A stretch of 64,000 nt of DNA, from NCBI GenBank assembly GCA_016716625.1, contig JADJVJ010000004.1:62001-126000 (forward strand), in the 5' to 3' direction. The DNA is from Nostocoides sp. GTDB taxonomy: Bacteria; Actinomycetota; Actinomycetes; Actinomycetales; Dermatophilaceae. Within the stretch, counting starts at the first letter, position 1. Every line of letters begins with the position of its first letter. The position numbers and the translations under genes are program-made. Positions 1 to 7,480 of this stretch are shown here, piece after piece. The notes below the pieces were generated by a model. That model was not told where the DNA came from, searched no databases, and saw nothing but the letters and a program-made list of their open reading frames with translations.

Positions 1-89
1 TTGAACATGAGGTCGGTCCCGATGTTGCCCGGGCCGACGATCGCCGCCGTGCCCTTGAGCCTGCCCGGGGACTTGTCTGCGAACGTCAT
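1..89 (-). CDS. Acetaldehyde dehydrogenase (acylating), N-terminal fragment
   Basis: This is the first 29 codons of a gene that runs out of the window. ATG is at 89 and the translation is rich in a Rossmann start, AAIVGPGNIGTDLM, which is the NAD-binding signature of the DmpF/MhpF acylating acetaldehyde dehydrogenases. The family converts acetaldehyde, released by 4-hydroxy-2-oxovalerate aldolase, to acetyl-CoA as the last step of catechol meta-cleavage. It starts 8 bases after the stop of the hydratase gene, so the two are almost certainly co-transcribed. The aldolase gene would be expected next, outside the window. Identification rests on one motif plus context. Confidence 0.85.
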   Translation of the reverse strand, partial: MTFADKSPGRLKGTAAIVGPGNIGTDLMF

Positions 90-97
90 ACGACGGA

Positions 98-886
98 TCA
101 CTCCTTGCTGAAGCGGGCGGTGACCGAGCCGAGCCCGGCGAAGGTGGCAGTGAAGGTGTCGCCCGGGGCGACGGCGACCATGGCGCAGATCGAGCCGGGG
201 AGGACGACGTGGCCGGCGTCCAGGCTGATGCCGCGGGCGCCGACGGTATTGGCGAGCCAGACCAGCGAGTTCAGCGGGGAGCCGAGGACGGCGCCGCCGG
301 CTCCGGTGCCGACGACCTGGCCGTTGCGGTGGAAGGTCGCGCCGGCGAGGCGGAGGTCCACGTCGTTGACCTTGGTGGGGGTCGAGCCGAGGACCACCGC
401 GCCACTGCTGGCGTTGTCGGCGATGGTGTCGAAGAGGCCGATCTTCCAGTCCTTGATCCGGCTGTCGACGAGTTCGAGGGCGGGCAGGACGAAGTCGATC
501 GCGGCGAGCGCCTCGTGGGCGGTGACCCCCGGGCCTTTCAGGGGGCGTTTGAGGACGAAGGCGACCTCCGGCTCGATCCGTGGTTGGAGGAATCGGTGGA
601 CGGGGATCGGCATGTGTTCGAGGTAGAAGAAGTCGTCGAGGAGGTGGCCGTAGTCCGGCTCGTTGACCCCGAGCAGCCGCTGCATGGCGTGGCTCGTGAG
701 GCCCACCTTGTGGCCTTTGATGGTCCGGCCGCGCTCCCGGAACGCGTCGATCTGGGCGAGCTGGATGGCATAGGCGTCCTCAAGGGTCATCCCCTCGTAG
801 GTCGCCGTGAGTGGAGCGATCGGGTTCTTGTCCTCGTATGCCGTGAGGAGACTCTGCACGGCCTCATGCCGGGACTGCGGGTCCAC
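98..886 (-). CDS. 2-oxopent-4-enoate hydratase (2-keto-4-pentenoate hydratase)
   Basis: A 262-residue protein of the DmpE/MhpD hydratase family, which adds water to 2-hydroxypenta-2,4-dienoate to give 4-hydroxy-2-oxovalerate in the lower meta-cleavage pathway. Family features visible are KGHKVGLTS near residue 60, the metal-site block RIEPEVAFVL near 103, and the C-terminal GAVLGSPLNSLVWLAN and SICAMVAVAPGDTFTATF segments. Length is normal for the family (about 260). I chose the GTG at 886, which has GAAGGGAG about ten bases upstream. It lies directly upstream of acetaldehyde dehydrogenase and downstream of a palindromic operator candidate and a large hairpin, so it probably heads its own transcript. 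Confidence 0.93.
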   Translation of the reverse strand: MDPQSRHEAVQSLLTAYEDKNPIAPLTATYEGMTLEDAYAIQLAQIDAFRERGRTIKGHKVGLTSHAMQRLLGVNEPDYGHLLDDFFYLEHMPIPVHRFLQPRIEPEVAFVLKRPLKGPGVTAHEALAAIDFVLPALELVDSRIKDWKIGLFDTIADNASSGAVVLGSTPTKVNDVDLRLAGATFHRNGQVVGTGAGGAVLGSPLNSLVWLANTVGARGISLDAGHVVLPGSICAMVAVAPGDTFTATFAGLGSVTARFSKE

Positions 887-962
887 GTCGGTTGGCTCCC
901 TTCAAGGGGCGTGATGGTCCTGTCCTAGACCGTAGGACGGTGGTGGGGTGCGGGAGCCCTGA

Positions 963-981
963 CGTTCCGCTCCCGGGAACA
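963..981. promoter_or_regulatory. IclR-type operator candidate (hydratase operon)
   Basis: The palindrome CGTTCC-N7-GGAACA lies 77 to 95 bases upstream of the hydratase start. Near-identical sites occur at 1981-1999 and 9954-9972, both in control regions of the same pathway. The assignment to one of the two IclR regulators is inference. Confidence 0.6.
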
Positions 982-1002
982 ACCGGCCCGCCCCGTCGTC
1001 CC

Positions 1003-1090
1003 GACTTTTCCGCCCCGGGCGCCTTGGTGGGGGTTGGGGTCCCGTGTACGGGACCCCAACCCCCACTTTTGCGCCCGGGGCGGAAAAGTC
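1003..1090. terminator. Very long two-part hairpin after the minus-strand iclR gene
   Basis: An outer stem of 20 perfect base pairs (1003-1022 with 1071-1090) encloses an inner stem of 19 perfect pairs (1027-1045 with 1048-1066) closed by a two-base loop; only 4-base interruptions separate the stems. It begins four bases after the stop of the minus-strand IclR gene and so is well placed to terminate that transcript. There is no T tract after it on the minus strand, so it may instead be a mobile palindromic repeat or a processing element. Confidence 0.6.
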
Positions 1091-1094
1091 GAGG

Positions 1095-1907
1095 TCAGGG
1101 GGCTTGGGTTTTGGCGATCCGGCGGGTCGCGGCGAACAGCAGAGGCACCAGCCGGTCGACGTGCGGTGCCACCATCTCGCTCGGCCCGAAGACCGACACC
1201 GAAGCGATCGCAACGCCACGGACCACCACCGGCATGGCAACGGAGGAGGCGCCGTCGAAGGACTCACTGTGCGAGACGGCATACCCGTCGCGGCGGACCA
1301 GGGTGAGCGCTGCGCCCCAGTCGCGCGCGGTCCGCACGGTCTTGCTCACCCGCGGCGGGAACCCCGCCTGCCGCCGGGCCTCCTCGAGCTCGCGGTTGAA
1401 CGCCGCAATCGCCTTGCCGCTGCTCGTGCAGTGCGCCGGAAAGCGCCGCCCGACATGACCGAGGAACCGTATGCCGTCCCGGCTCTCGATCCGCTCGACG
1501 AAGACGACGTCCGGCCCATCGGGAACGGCGAAGTTCACCGTGAGGCCGGTTGCGTGCGCGACCTGGCGCAACGTCGGCAGGGCGGCGTGCCGCAGGCCGT
1601 TGCGTTCGAGGGCGAGCTGGCCGAGTTCGTAGATGTGGATGCCGAGCCGGTACAGGCCGGTGTGCCGGTCCTGCTCGACGAAGCCGCGGCTCACCAAGGT
1701 CTGCAGCAGTCGGTGCGCGGTCGACTTGGCGACACCCAGTTTGCGGGCGATGTCCGACACCCCGAGTTCGCCGTCGAGCGCGAAGCACTCCATGACGTCC
1801 AGGGCCGTGCCTACCGACTTCAGGCTCGCCGAGCCGTGCGGGTCGGTATCGAGCGCCCGCTTGGGGGTCGTCGCGCACCAGGCGATGTCGTGCGTGGCGA
1901 TCGTCAT
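1095..1907 (-). CDS. IclR-family transcriptional regulator
   Basis: A 270-residue regulator with the IclR plan: a winged helix at about residues 30-95 (ALDVMECF, LGVSDIARKLGVAKSTAHRLLQTL) and a C-terminal effector domain with the typical FLGHVGRRFPAHCTSSGKAIAA segment. The open frame reaches 1970, but ATG at 1907 has GGGAG at good spacing and is preferred. It is divergent from a second IclR gene, separated by about 70 bases, and sits between the phenol hydroxylase genes and the hydratase operon, so a role in sensing phenol or a pathway intermediate is likely. Which of the two regulators binds the nearby palindromes cannot be told. Confidence 0.88.
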   Translation of the reverse strand: MTIATHDIAWCATTPKRALDTDPHGSASLKSVGTALDVMECFALDGELGVSDIARKLGVAKSTAHRLLQTLVSRGFVEQDRHTGLYRLGIHIYELGQLALERNGLRHAALPTLRQVAHATGLTVNFAVPDGPDVVFVERIESRDGIRFLGHVGRRFPAHCTSSGKAIAAFNRELEEARRQAGFPPRVSKTVRTARDWGAALTLVRRDGYAVSHSESFDGASSVAMPVVVRGVAIASVSVFGPSEMVAPHVDRLVPLLFAATRRIAKTQAP

Positions 1908-1977
1908 GCCCTGCTCCCTCGGTGGTCCCATCCTCGATGTGGTGACTGTGCCGGGCATGATGCGGTTCAATCAAGGC

Positions 1978-2781
1978 ATGCGTTCCACTGAGCGGAACGG
2001 GCCTCCAGCGGCGGCTCCAGCGCCGGGGCCGGGCGTTCTGCCTCGGACCCTGGCCGTGCTCGAAGCCTTCGACCCGAGTTCGCTGGTGCTCGGGGTCTCG
2101 GAGATCGCTCGCCGCAGCGGCCTGCCGAAGTCGACCGTGCACCGCCTCCTCACGGACCTCGTCGCGGAGCGGCTCATCGTCAAGGTGCGCGATCCCGCGA
2201 CCGGCGCCACGGCATACCAACTCGGGCTGCGGCTCTTCGAGCTCGGCGAGCGTGTCCCCCAACACTTCTCGCTGTCCCAGCTCGCGCTGCCCATCATGGA
2301 AGACCTTCGCGAAGCCACCCGGCAACGGATCCATCTTGCGGTCCTCGACGGCGTCGATGTCGTCTATGTCGAGATCCTCGGCTCCGGCGCGGTCGAGGTG
2401 GGGTCGCGGGTCGGGGGCCGGCTGCCGGCGCACGCCACCGGCGTCGGCAAAGTCATGCTCGCGTATGCCGGCCCCGAGGTAGTCGAGGCGCGCATCGCCG
2501 CCGGGCTCCCCGCCTTGACCGCCCGCACCATCACGACGCCCGACGGGCTCGTGGCCGAGCTGCGCAAGATCCGCACGCACGGCTTCGCGCTCGACATCGA
2601 GGAGTCCACGCTCGGCGTCCTCTGCGTCGCCGCCCCCGTCTTCGGGGCCGGGCGTCGCCTGGTCGCCGGAATCTCAGCAACCGGGATCACCCGCTCCATC
2701 GACCCTGGGACCATCGGTCCGGCGGTACGGACCGCCGCGTTCACCCTCTCCCGGGCCCTGCGCTCCGACGCTTCGAGCTAA
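1978..2781 (+). CDS. IclR-family transcriptional regulator (second, divergent)
   Basis: About 267 residues. The winged helix covers residues 20-85 (VLPRTLAVLEAF, LGVSEIARRSGLPKSTVHRLLTDLV) and the effector domain contains VGSRVGGRLPAHATGVGKVMLAY and ESTLGVLCVAAPVF, both standard for IclR proteins. ATG at 1978 is chosen, but ATG codons at 1957 and 1960 are in frame and none has a strong ribosome site. With the 1978 start a palindromic operator candidate covers codons 2 to 8, which would suit autorepression. It is the only plus-strand gene in the phenol island and converges on the reductase gene, with 17 bases between the two stops. Confidence 0.88.
   Translation: MRSTERNGPPAAAPAPGPGVLPRTLAVLEAFDPSSLVLGVSEIARRSGLPKSTVHRLLTDLVAERLIVKVRDPATGATAYQLGLRLFELGERVPQHFSLSQLALPIMEDLREATRQRIHLAVLDGVDVVYVEILGSGAVEVGSRVGGRLPAHATGVGKVMLAYAGPEVVEARIAAGLPALTARTITTPDGLVAELRKIRTHGFALDIEESTLGVLCVAAPVFGAGRRLVAGISATGITRSIDPGTIGPAVRTAAFTLSRALRSDASS
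1981..1999. promoter_or_regulatory. IclR-type operator candidate (regulator pair)
   Basis: CGTTCC-N7-GGAACG, a perfect interrupted palindrome, overlaps the first codons of the plus-strand IclR gene and lies 74 bases upstream of the minus-strand one. It matches the site at 9954-9972 at all twelve specified positions. Confidence 0.65.
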
Positions 2782-2798
2782 CCCGCGCTCCGGCCGGG

Positions 2799-3902
2799 TC
2801 AGCGCTTGATGAGCGGCGAGTTCACCCCGCCGGACTTGTCGCCCTCGTTGAAGAACTCCTCGCGGTAGATGTCCCGCGGAAAGAGCCGCCTGCTCATGAG
2901 CGTCTTCAGCGCGGCCTCGACCATGAGCGGCGGCCCGCAGAGATAGCCCTTGCATCCGGAGAGCGAGGCGTGATCATTGGCGATGACGTCGGTCACCATC
3001 CCATAGCCGTATGCCGTAGGGTCGTCGCCCGAGGCCGCGACCTCCTCCGCGCTCTCTGCGGACAGGCACGGCCGGTAGGTGAACTGGTCGAACTCCTCTG
3101 CGAGAGAACGGAAGAAGTCGACGTCATAGAGCCAATCCCGGGAACGGCCTCCTTGATAGAGCGTCATCTCGCCCCCATACGCCTCGTTCTCCAAGCCGTG
3201 CCGGAGCATCGCCTTGATCGGGGCGAGGCCGGTGCCGCCGGCGACCATGATCGTGTGATTGTCCTGGCCGGTGTGCAGCACGAACCGGCCATAGGGGCCG
3301 GAGACTGGGAACTGCTCCCCAACACTGAGCCCGCCGAAGACCCACCCCGCGGTGCCGCGGCCACCGGGTACGAGCCGCACGTGGAATTCGAGCCGCCGTG
3401 GCTCGCTCGGTGGGGAGGCGATCGACCAGGTCCGGCGCACCGCGACCCCGTCGGCCTGGCTCGCCGGGGGCACCTCGAAGGTGAGGTACTGGCCGGCGTT
3501 GAAGGCGATGTCGCGGTCGAGTTCGATGACGAGCCGCACGGTGTCGCGGGCGATCTCGGTCTTCTCGACCAAGGTGGCGACATAGTCCTGGACGGGGTAC
3601 ATCTCGAGGTCTTCATCGACGTCGATGTCCGCCTCGATGGTCACATCCGAGCGCGGCGTCGCGCAGCAGGTGAGCAGTTTGCCCTCGTCACGCTCGAAGT
3701 CCATGAGGGCGAACGAGCTGGCCTCACCATGGTCAACGTCGCCGTCGACGACCTCGCACTTGCAGGTGGCGCAGGTGCCGTGGGTGCACGAGTGCGGCAG
3801 CCATACCCCGGCGCGCAGGCACGCGTCGAGGATCGACTGGTCGTCCCGACAGAGGACCTGCCGACCGATCGGCTCGATGGTCACGACATACGACTCAGAC
3901 AT
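2799..3902 (-). CDS. dmpP: Phenol hydroxylase reductase component (DmpP type)
   Basis: A 367-residue flavoprotein that passes electrons from NADH to the phenol hydroxylase diiron centre. An N-terminal [2Fe-2S] ferredoxin domain has Cys39, Cys44, Cys47 and Cys79. It is followed by an FAD domain (RRTWSIASPP) and an NAD domain (MVAGGTGLAPIKAML, YLCGPPLMVEAAL). This order is that of DmpP/TomA5 reductases; family length is about 350. ATG at 3902 is chosen because AGGAGAAG-like sequence precedes it; the frame is open to 3983. It is separated from dmpO by 295 bases holding repeats, a G-rich tract and a hairpin, which is unusual because the two genes normally abut. Confidence 0.95.
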   Translation of the reverse strand: MSESYVVTIEPIGRQVLCRDDQSILDACLRAGVWLPHSCTHGTCATCKCEVVDGDVDHGEASSFALMDFERDEGKLLTCCATPRSDVTIEADIDVDEDLEMYPVQDYVATLVEKTEIARDTVRLVIELDRDIAFNAGQYLTFEVPPASQADGVAVRRTWSIASPPSEPRRLEFHVRLVPGGRGTAGWVFGGLSVGEQFPVSGPYGRFVLHTGQDNHTIMVAGGTGLAPIKAMLRHGLENEAYGGEMTLYQGGRSRDWLYDVDFFRSLAEEFDQFTYRPCLSAESAEEVAASGDDPTAYGYGMVTDVIANDHASLSGCKGYLCGPPLMVEAALKTLMSRRLFPRDIYREEFFNEGDKSGGVNSPLIKR

Positions 3903-3979
3903 GAGTTCACTTCTCCGTGAAGGGGATTCGACGGGGGGCACCGGTGAGGTGCGGGCTGGAACGGGGGGAGCATGCCGAT

Positions 3980-4065
3980 CCAAGCTTCGCTAGCAGAGGT
4001 TGGGTTCAGGACCGAAGGATGCGTCATGAGGTTCTGCGGCCAAGCTCTGCCAGCAGAGGTTGAGT
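3980..4065. repeat. Pair of direct repeats with 60-base period
   Basis: Two copies of about 26 bases (3980-4005 and 4040-4065), both beginning CCAAGCT and sharing AGCAGAGGTTG, start exactly 60 bases apart in the dmpO-dmpP gap. They differ at about five positions. Function is unknown; tandem protein binding sites or a leader element for dmpP are possible. Confidence 0.6.
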
Positions 4066-4071
4066 CAACGG

Positions 4072-4136
4072 TCAGGGGAAGGGGGGAGGGCGGCGGGCGC
4101 GGCGGGGGGACGGTGGGGACGGGGGGAGCGAAGGGA
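4072..4136 (+). other. G-rich tract, possible G-quadruplex
   Basis: About 65 bases of nearly pure purine on the plus strand with at least six runs of three to six G separated by one to five bases. It meets the usual four-run criterion for an intramolecular G-quadruplex in the plus strand, the template strand for the phenol genes. No gene is seen here. Confidence 0.45.
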
Positions 4137-4141
4137 AGCCG

Positions 4142-4190
4142 TGATGGTGGGGTATGCCGGGTGCGGACCACACGACATACCCCACCATCA
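4142..4190 (-). terminator. Hairpin between dmpO and dmpP
   Basis: Fifteen perfect base pairs (4142-4156 with 4176-4190) close a 19-base loop, beginning seven bases after the dmpO stop on the minus strand. No T tract follows. It probably attenuates or stabilises the message between the oxygenase genes and the reductase gene. The left arm contains a copy of the window-wide GTATGCCG octamer. Confidence 0.6.
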
Positions 4191-4197
4191 GCGGGAC

Positions 4198-4569
4198 TCA
4201 CCTGGTGCTGAAGCCGAGCACGCCCTTGTGGCTCACGCCGAGGTCGGCCAGGGTGGCGTCGGCCGACGGGGTGATCGGGGTGGAGTCGCGGCCGTTGACG
4301 AGGAACCAGTCGAACTGATCCCAGCCCTTGCTGGCATCAAAGTCCGGGTCCTCCTCGTGATACGGCACGAAAAGCGCCTCCCAGAAGGCCCCGAACGGCA
4401 TCGCCTGCGGCGCCCGGAAGCTCGCCGCGGCGACGAACCACGGGTTGCCCTTCCACCAGACGTGCAGCAGCATGTCGTCGCCGTAGAGCTCCTGAGCCGA
4501 GCGGCTCGGGAAGCTGTACTCACCGATCGACTGGATCGGGGGCGGGGTGATGGTGTCCTGCAGGGTCAT
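4198..4569 (-). CDS. dmpO: Phenol hydroxylase subunit, DmpO type
   Basis: A 123-residue gamma subunit of the multicomponent phenol hydroxylase. The segment YSFPSRSAQELYGDDMLLHVWWKGNPWFVAAASFRAP and the C-terminal LGVSHKGVLGF are typical of DmpO/TomA4; family length is about 118. In the family it binds the outer surface of the alpha subunit in the hydroxylase dimer. The open frame extends upstream to 4707, but ATG at 4569 follows the dmpN stop by a single base, so translational coupling fixes the start. Confidence 0.93.
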   Translation of the reverse strand: MTLQDTITPPPIQSIGEYSFPSRSAQELYGDDMLLHVWWKGNPWFVAAASFRAPQAMPFGAFWEALFVPYHEEDPDFDASKGWDQFDWFLVNGRDSTPITPSADATLADLGVSHKGVLGFSTR

Positions 4570-4570
4570 C

Positions 4571-6100
4571 TCAGTGACCTCCCGTCGTCTCGGCCATGTC
4601 GTGCCACGTCTTCCAGTTCTCGTTGTCCACGTTGCCGAGGTACTCGCCGCCGTCACCGGGCTGCATCTTGTACCACTGCAGGACGCCGGGCAGATCGGCC
4701 GCCCCACAGTTGCCCTGGTAGATCTGGTGCACCGGAAGCCAGGCCTGGCGGAACTTCACCGGCTCGTGGTCGAAGATGTACTTGCAGCCGTCGGAGCAGA
4801 AGTTGTAGCGCTCGCCCTCATAGATGGACTCGCGTTGGCACTGGACGAACGGTTCGTCGGCCTCGGTGAAGCCCATCGGGATCTGGCAGACCTGGCACAG
4901 CTGCGGCAGTCCGCGGATGAAGTGCCGGCCGCCGTTCTCGAGGTTCTTGCGCTCTTTCTCCCACAAGGTCCGGTACACCGGGAAGGTGTCCGGGTACTGC
5001 TCGGTGAGCCAGTCCATGTGCTCCTCGGTGGGGATGGAGGTCGTGAAGGCCGCCGCGTGGCTGAACTGGTAGAGGATCCAGTACGCCTGGTGGGAGAGGT
5101 ACTCCTTCTCCTGGATCGCCTTGTCGACATGCAGCGGCGGCGTGATGCCGTAGTAGGCGAGGTCCTGGAAGAGGCCGTTCATCATCTGCTGCTCGAAGTA
5201 GAGCTCGAAGGCCTCCTTCCACGACATGACCTTGCGCGGCAGCATGTAGTCGAGCATCTGGGCGACCAGGGCGGTGACCCGATACCCGCGCCAGAACCAC
5301 TTGTTGATCCAGTGCTGGACCAGCGGGACGTTCTTCTCGTCCTGCTCGAGGAGGAACTTGATCGCCTCGAGGCCGAGGGTCATGTGCCGGGACTCGTCGG
5401 ACTGCGCCGAGAAGCCGAAGGTCATCGTCGGCAGGTCGCCGTTGAACGAGGCACCGGACATGAACGGCACGAAGAGCAGGTTGGTCAGCAGGTACTCGAA
5501 GGAGAACCCGATGGCGATGAGGAACTCGAACGGTCCGGCGGAGAGGGCGTCGTCGAAGAACGACTTCGGCACGGAGAGGTACCAGACCCGGTCGTGCATG
5601 TGCAGGTAGCTGTGGAAGCCGCTGTAGTACTTGTTGTAGTTGGAGAGGGTGTGGATCTCGGTCTGCGCGTGCCGGATCTCATCCAGGCTCTGGCAGAGCG
5701 AGGCGAACCGTGGACCCGGACCGTTGAGGTGCCGGGCGAGGTAGGCGAAGTTGCGGTGCGCCTGGTACTCCAGCGGTGAGACACCCTGGAGGAAGAGCTT
5801 CATCGCGTTGAGGTACGAGGCATCGGTGAGGCTCAGGTGGCCCTGGCTTTGCGCGAAACCGTCGAGGACGGCATACAGGCGCTTGTCCTTCTCTGCCTGG
5901 TACTTGGCATAGGCGTCCACGGTGAGCCGGAAGGGGTCCTCCCACTTGCTCCAGTCGTGGATCGTGATCCCCTCGAACGTGGTGTACGGAAACATCTCCT
6001 CCGCCGGGACATAGCTGGGGTCCCAGTCGAGGTCACGAGTGAGCGCCGAGTAGCGAGCCTTCATCGAGAGCTTGCGGGGCGCCTTGGGTGCAATCGTCAT
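4571..6100 (-). CDS. dmpN: Phenol hydroxylase large (alpha) subunit, DmpN type
   Basis: This is the catalytic diiron subunit, 509 residues, which hydroxylates phenol to catechol. The six expected carboxylate and histidine ligands are all present: Glu111 (SPLEYQ), Glu141 and His144 (DEIRHA), Glu202 (FEYLLTN), Glu236 and His239 (DESRHM), each three residues later than in DmpN of Pseudomonas. The C-terminal part has the zinc-binding CQVC-FCSDGCKYIF block normal for this family. It starts with ATG at 6100, 32 bases after dmpM, and runs straight into dmpO. Confidence 0.97.
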   Translation of the reverse strand: MTIAPKAPRKLSMKARYSALTRDLDWDPSYVPAEEMFPYTTFEGITIHDWSKWEDPFRLTVDAYAKYQAEKDKRLYAVLDGFAQSQGHLSLTDASYLNAMKLFLQGVSPLEYQAHRNFAYLARHLNGPGPRFASLCQSLDEIRHAQTEIHTLSNYNKYYSGFHSYLHMHDRVWYLSVPKSFFDDALSAGPFEFLIAIGFSFEYLLTNLLFVPFMSGASFNGDLPTMTFGFSAQSDESRHMTLGLEAIKFLLEQDEKNVPLVQHWINKWFWRGYRVTALVAQMLDYMLPRKVMSWKEAFELYFEQQMMNGLFQDLAYYGITPPLHVDKAIQEKEYLSHQAYWILYQFSHAAAFTTSIPTEEHMDWLTEQYPDTFPVYRTLWEKERKNLENGGRHFIRGLPQLCQVCQIPMGFTEADEPFVQCQRESIYEGERYNFCSDGCKYIFDHEPVKFRQAWLPVHQIYQGNCGAADLPGVLQWYKMQPGDGGEYLGNVDNENWKTWHDMAETTGGH

Positions 6101-6132
6101 GTCGGTGTGATCCTTACCTGTCGTGGGGTGAC

Positions 6133-6423
6133 CTAGTGGTCCCAGGCGATGACGATCTCGTCGTCATCCCATTCCTTGATGTGGCCGAAGTAGGAGATGA
6201 TCGCGAGCTGGAACTCGTGGGTCTCCCACTCCCGGCCCATGCGCTCCTCGACGGACTCGCGCTTGATGACGAGCCGGCCGGGGGCCTGGACCCGGATCAT
6301 CCCGGGCATGTGGCGAACGGTCGCGTCGGCGTTGTCGGCCTCGATGGCCTCGATCACCGCTCGGTTCTGCTCGCTCTCCTGGATGTCGACGCCCACCGGG
6401 CGATCGGCAGCGGAAACGGTCAT
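6133..6423 (-). CDS. dmpM: Phenol hydroxylase coupling protein, DmpM type
   Basis: This 96-residue protein is the cofactor-free effector of the bacterial multicomponent monooxygenase, which docks on the hydroxylase and tunes oxygen activation. VGVDIQESEQNRAVIEAIEADN at the start and the VRHMPGMIRVQAPGRLVIKRE block fit the MmoB/DmpM family, whose usual length is about 90. It lies between the beta and alpha subunit genes, the same order as in dmpKLMNOP. Confidence 0.95.
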   Translation of the reverse strand: MTVSAADRPVGVDIQESEQNRAVIEAIEADNADATVRHMPGMIRVQAPGRLVIKRESVEERMGREWETHEFQLAIISYFGHIKEWDDDEIVIAWDH

Positions 6424-6430
6424 GTCTGGC

Positions 6431-7447
6431 TCAGGCCTCCTTGGTCATGCCGAGAGTGGTGTATGCCGCCCGGGTCGCCTCGACCGCGTCCGAGAGGGCT
6501 TGTGCCGCACCGCAGTCCACGAGTGCGTCGAGCTTGGCGGCGATCGGGGCCAGCGCCGCACTCGCGGTGGCCAGGGTGCTCTCGACGACGTCGGCGACGA
6601 CCGCCGCGTTGGCCGTGCCATGCTCCGGGTCGGCCCCCCACGCCTTGTAGAGCGCATCCATCCAGCGCCGCTGGTCGGTGAACCACCCCGAGAGGTGCTG
6701 GGCGACCAAGGAGTAGGAGCCGGCACCGCCCAGGAGAGCGGCCTCGTCGAGGTGGGTGTACATCAGGCCGTAGAGAAGCCGGTCGGTGACGTCGAGGGCG
6801 ACAATCGCACGACCCCAGTCCCGCGTGACCAGAAGTTCCTCGGTGTGCTTGCGCAGGCCCTGCCAGTCGGCGTCCTCGAGCCAGGTCGTCTTCGCGGTGT
6901 CGAGGGAGTCGGCCGTGCCGCCACCGAAGGAGATGCCGGCCCGCGAGAGGATCTGGGCGTTGCCGATCCGGTCGAAGGCGGCATAGGCACAGCATTGGGT
7001 GATCGTCGTGCCCCAGCCGAACCGGGCGGCATGGCTGAAGATCATCTGCCCGGCGGCTTCATAGTGCCGCAGCGGGAGGACGATGTCCTGGACGACGCTG
7101 GACCAGCTCGCCGGGAGCCGGTCGAACATGCCGCGCTTCTCGAGGTAATCCAGGGTCGAGCCGAACGCCTCGTGCATGTCCGCGCGCGAGGTGACGTACG
7201 GCGCGTAATAGAACTGCCGCGGATCGGTGAAGGAGTAGGCGTCGGCGAGTTTGAGGTCGCTGTAGTCGGGGGAGTAGATCTCCATCTCCGGGTTCCACAA
7301 CGGCCGGTAGTGGTAGTTCGCGGTGGCCTGGATGTCGATGGAGCCCTCCTCGTAGCGGGAGGCGGGCCGGTCACCGTAGCGATCGATGAGGTGCTGGAAG
7401 GTCTTTCGCTGGGGTTCGATGACCTGGGTTCTCAGCTCGAATTGCAC
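6431..7447 (-). CDS. dmpL: Phenol hydroxylase beta subunit, DmpL type
   Basis: A 338-residue structural beta subunit of the hydroxylase. The opening MQFELRTQVIEPQRKTFQHLIDRYGDRPASRYEEGS and the middle FSHAARFGWGTTITQCCAYAAFDRIGNAQ resemble DmpL/TomA1, of about 330 residues. It has the ferritin-like helical fold of the alpha subunit but no iron ligands. The start is GTG at 7447 with GAGGAG upstream. It is followed by dmpM after 7 bases and preceded by an unrecognised gene. Confidence 0.95.
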   Translation of the reverse strand: MQFELRTQVIEPQRKTFQHLIDRYGDRPASRYEEGSIDIQATANYHYRPLWNPEMEIYSPDYSDLKLADAYSFTDPRQFYYAPYVTSRADMHEAFGSTLDYLEKRGMFDRLPASWSSVVQDIVLPLRHYEAAGQMIFSHAARFGWGTTITQCCAYAAFDRIGNAQILSRAGISFGGGTADSLDTAKTTWLEDADWQGLRKHTEELLVTRDWGRAIVALDVTDRLLYGLMYTHLDEAALLGGAGSYSLVAQHLSGWFTDQRRWMDALYKAWGADPEHGTANAAVVADVVESTLATASAALAPIAAKLDALVDCGAAQALSDAVEATRAAYTTLGMTKEA

Positions 7448-7480
7448 GTGATCTCCTCGGGTGTGGATGGGCGTGGGTGG

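Noticed and set aside
3980..4065. Short CRISPR array.
   Set aside because: Only two imperfect repeats, no cas genes, and the interval between them is not a spacer series.
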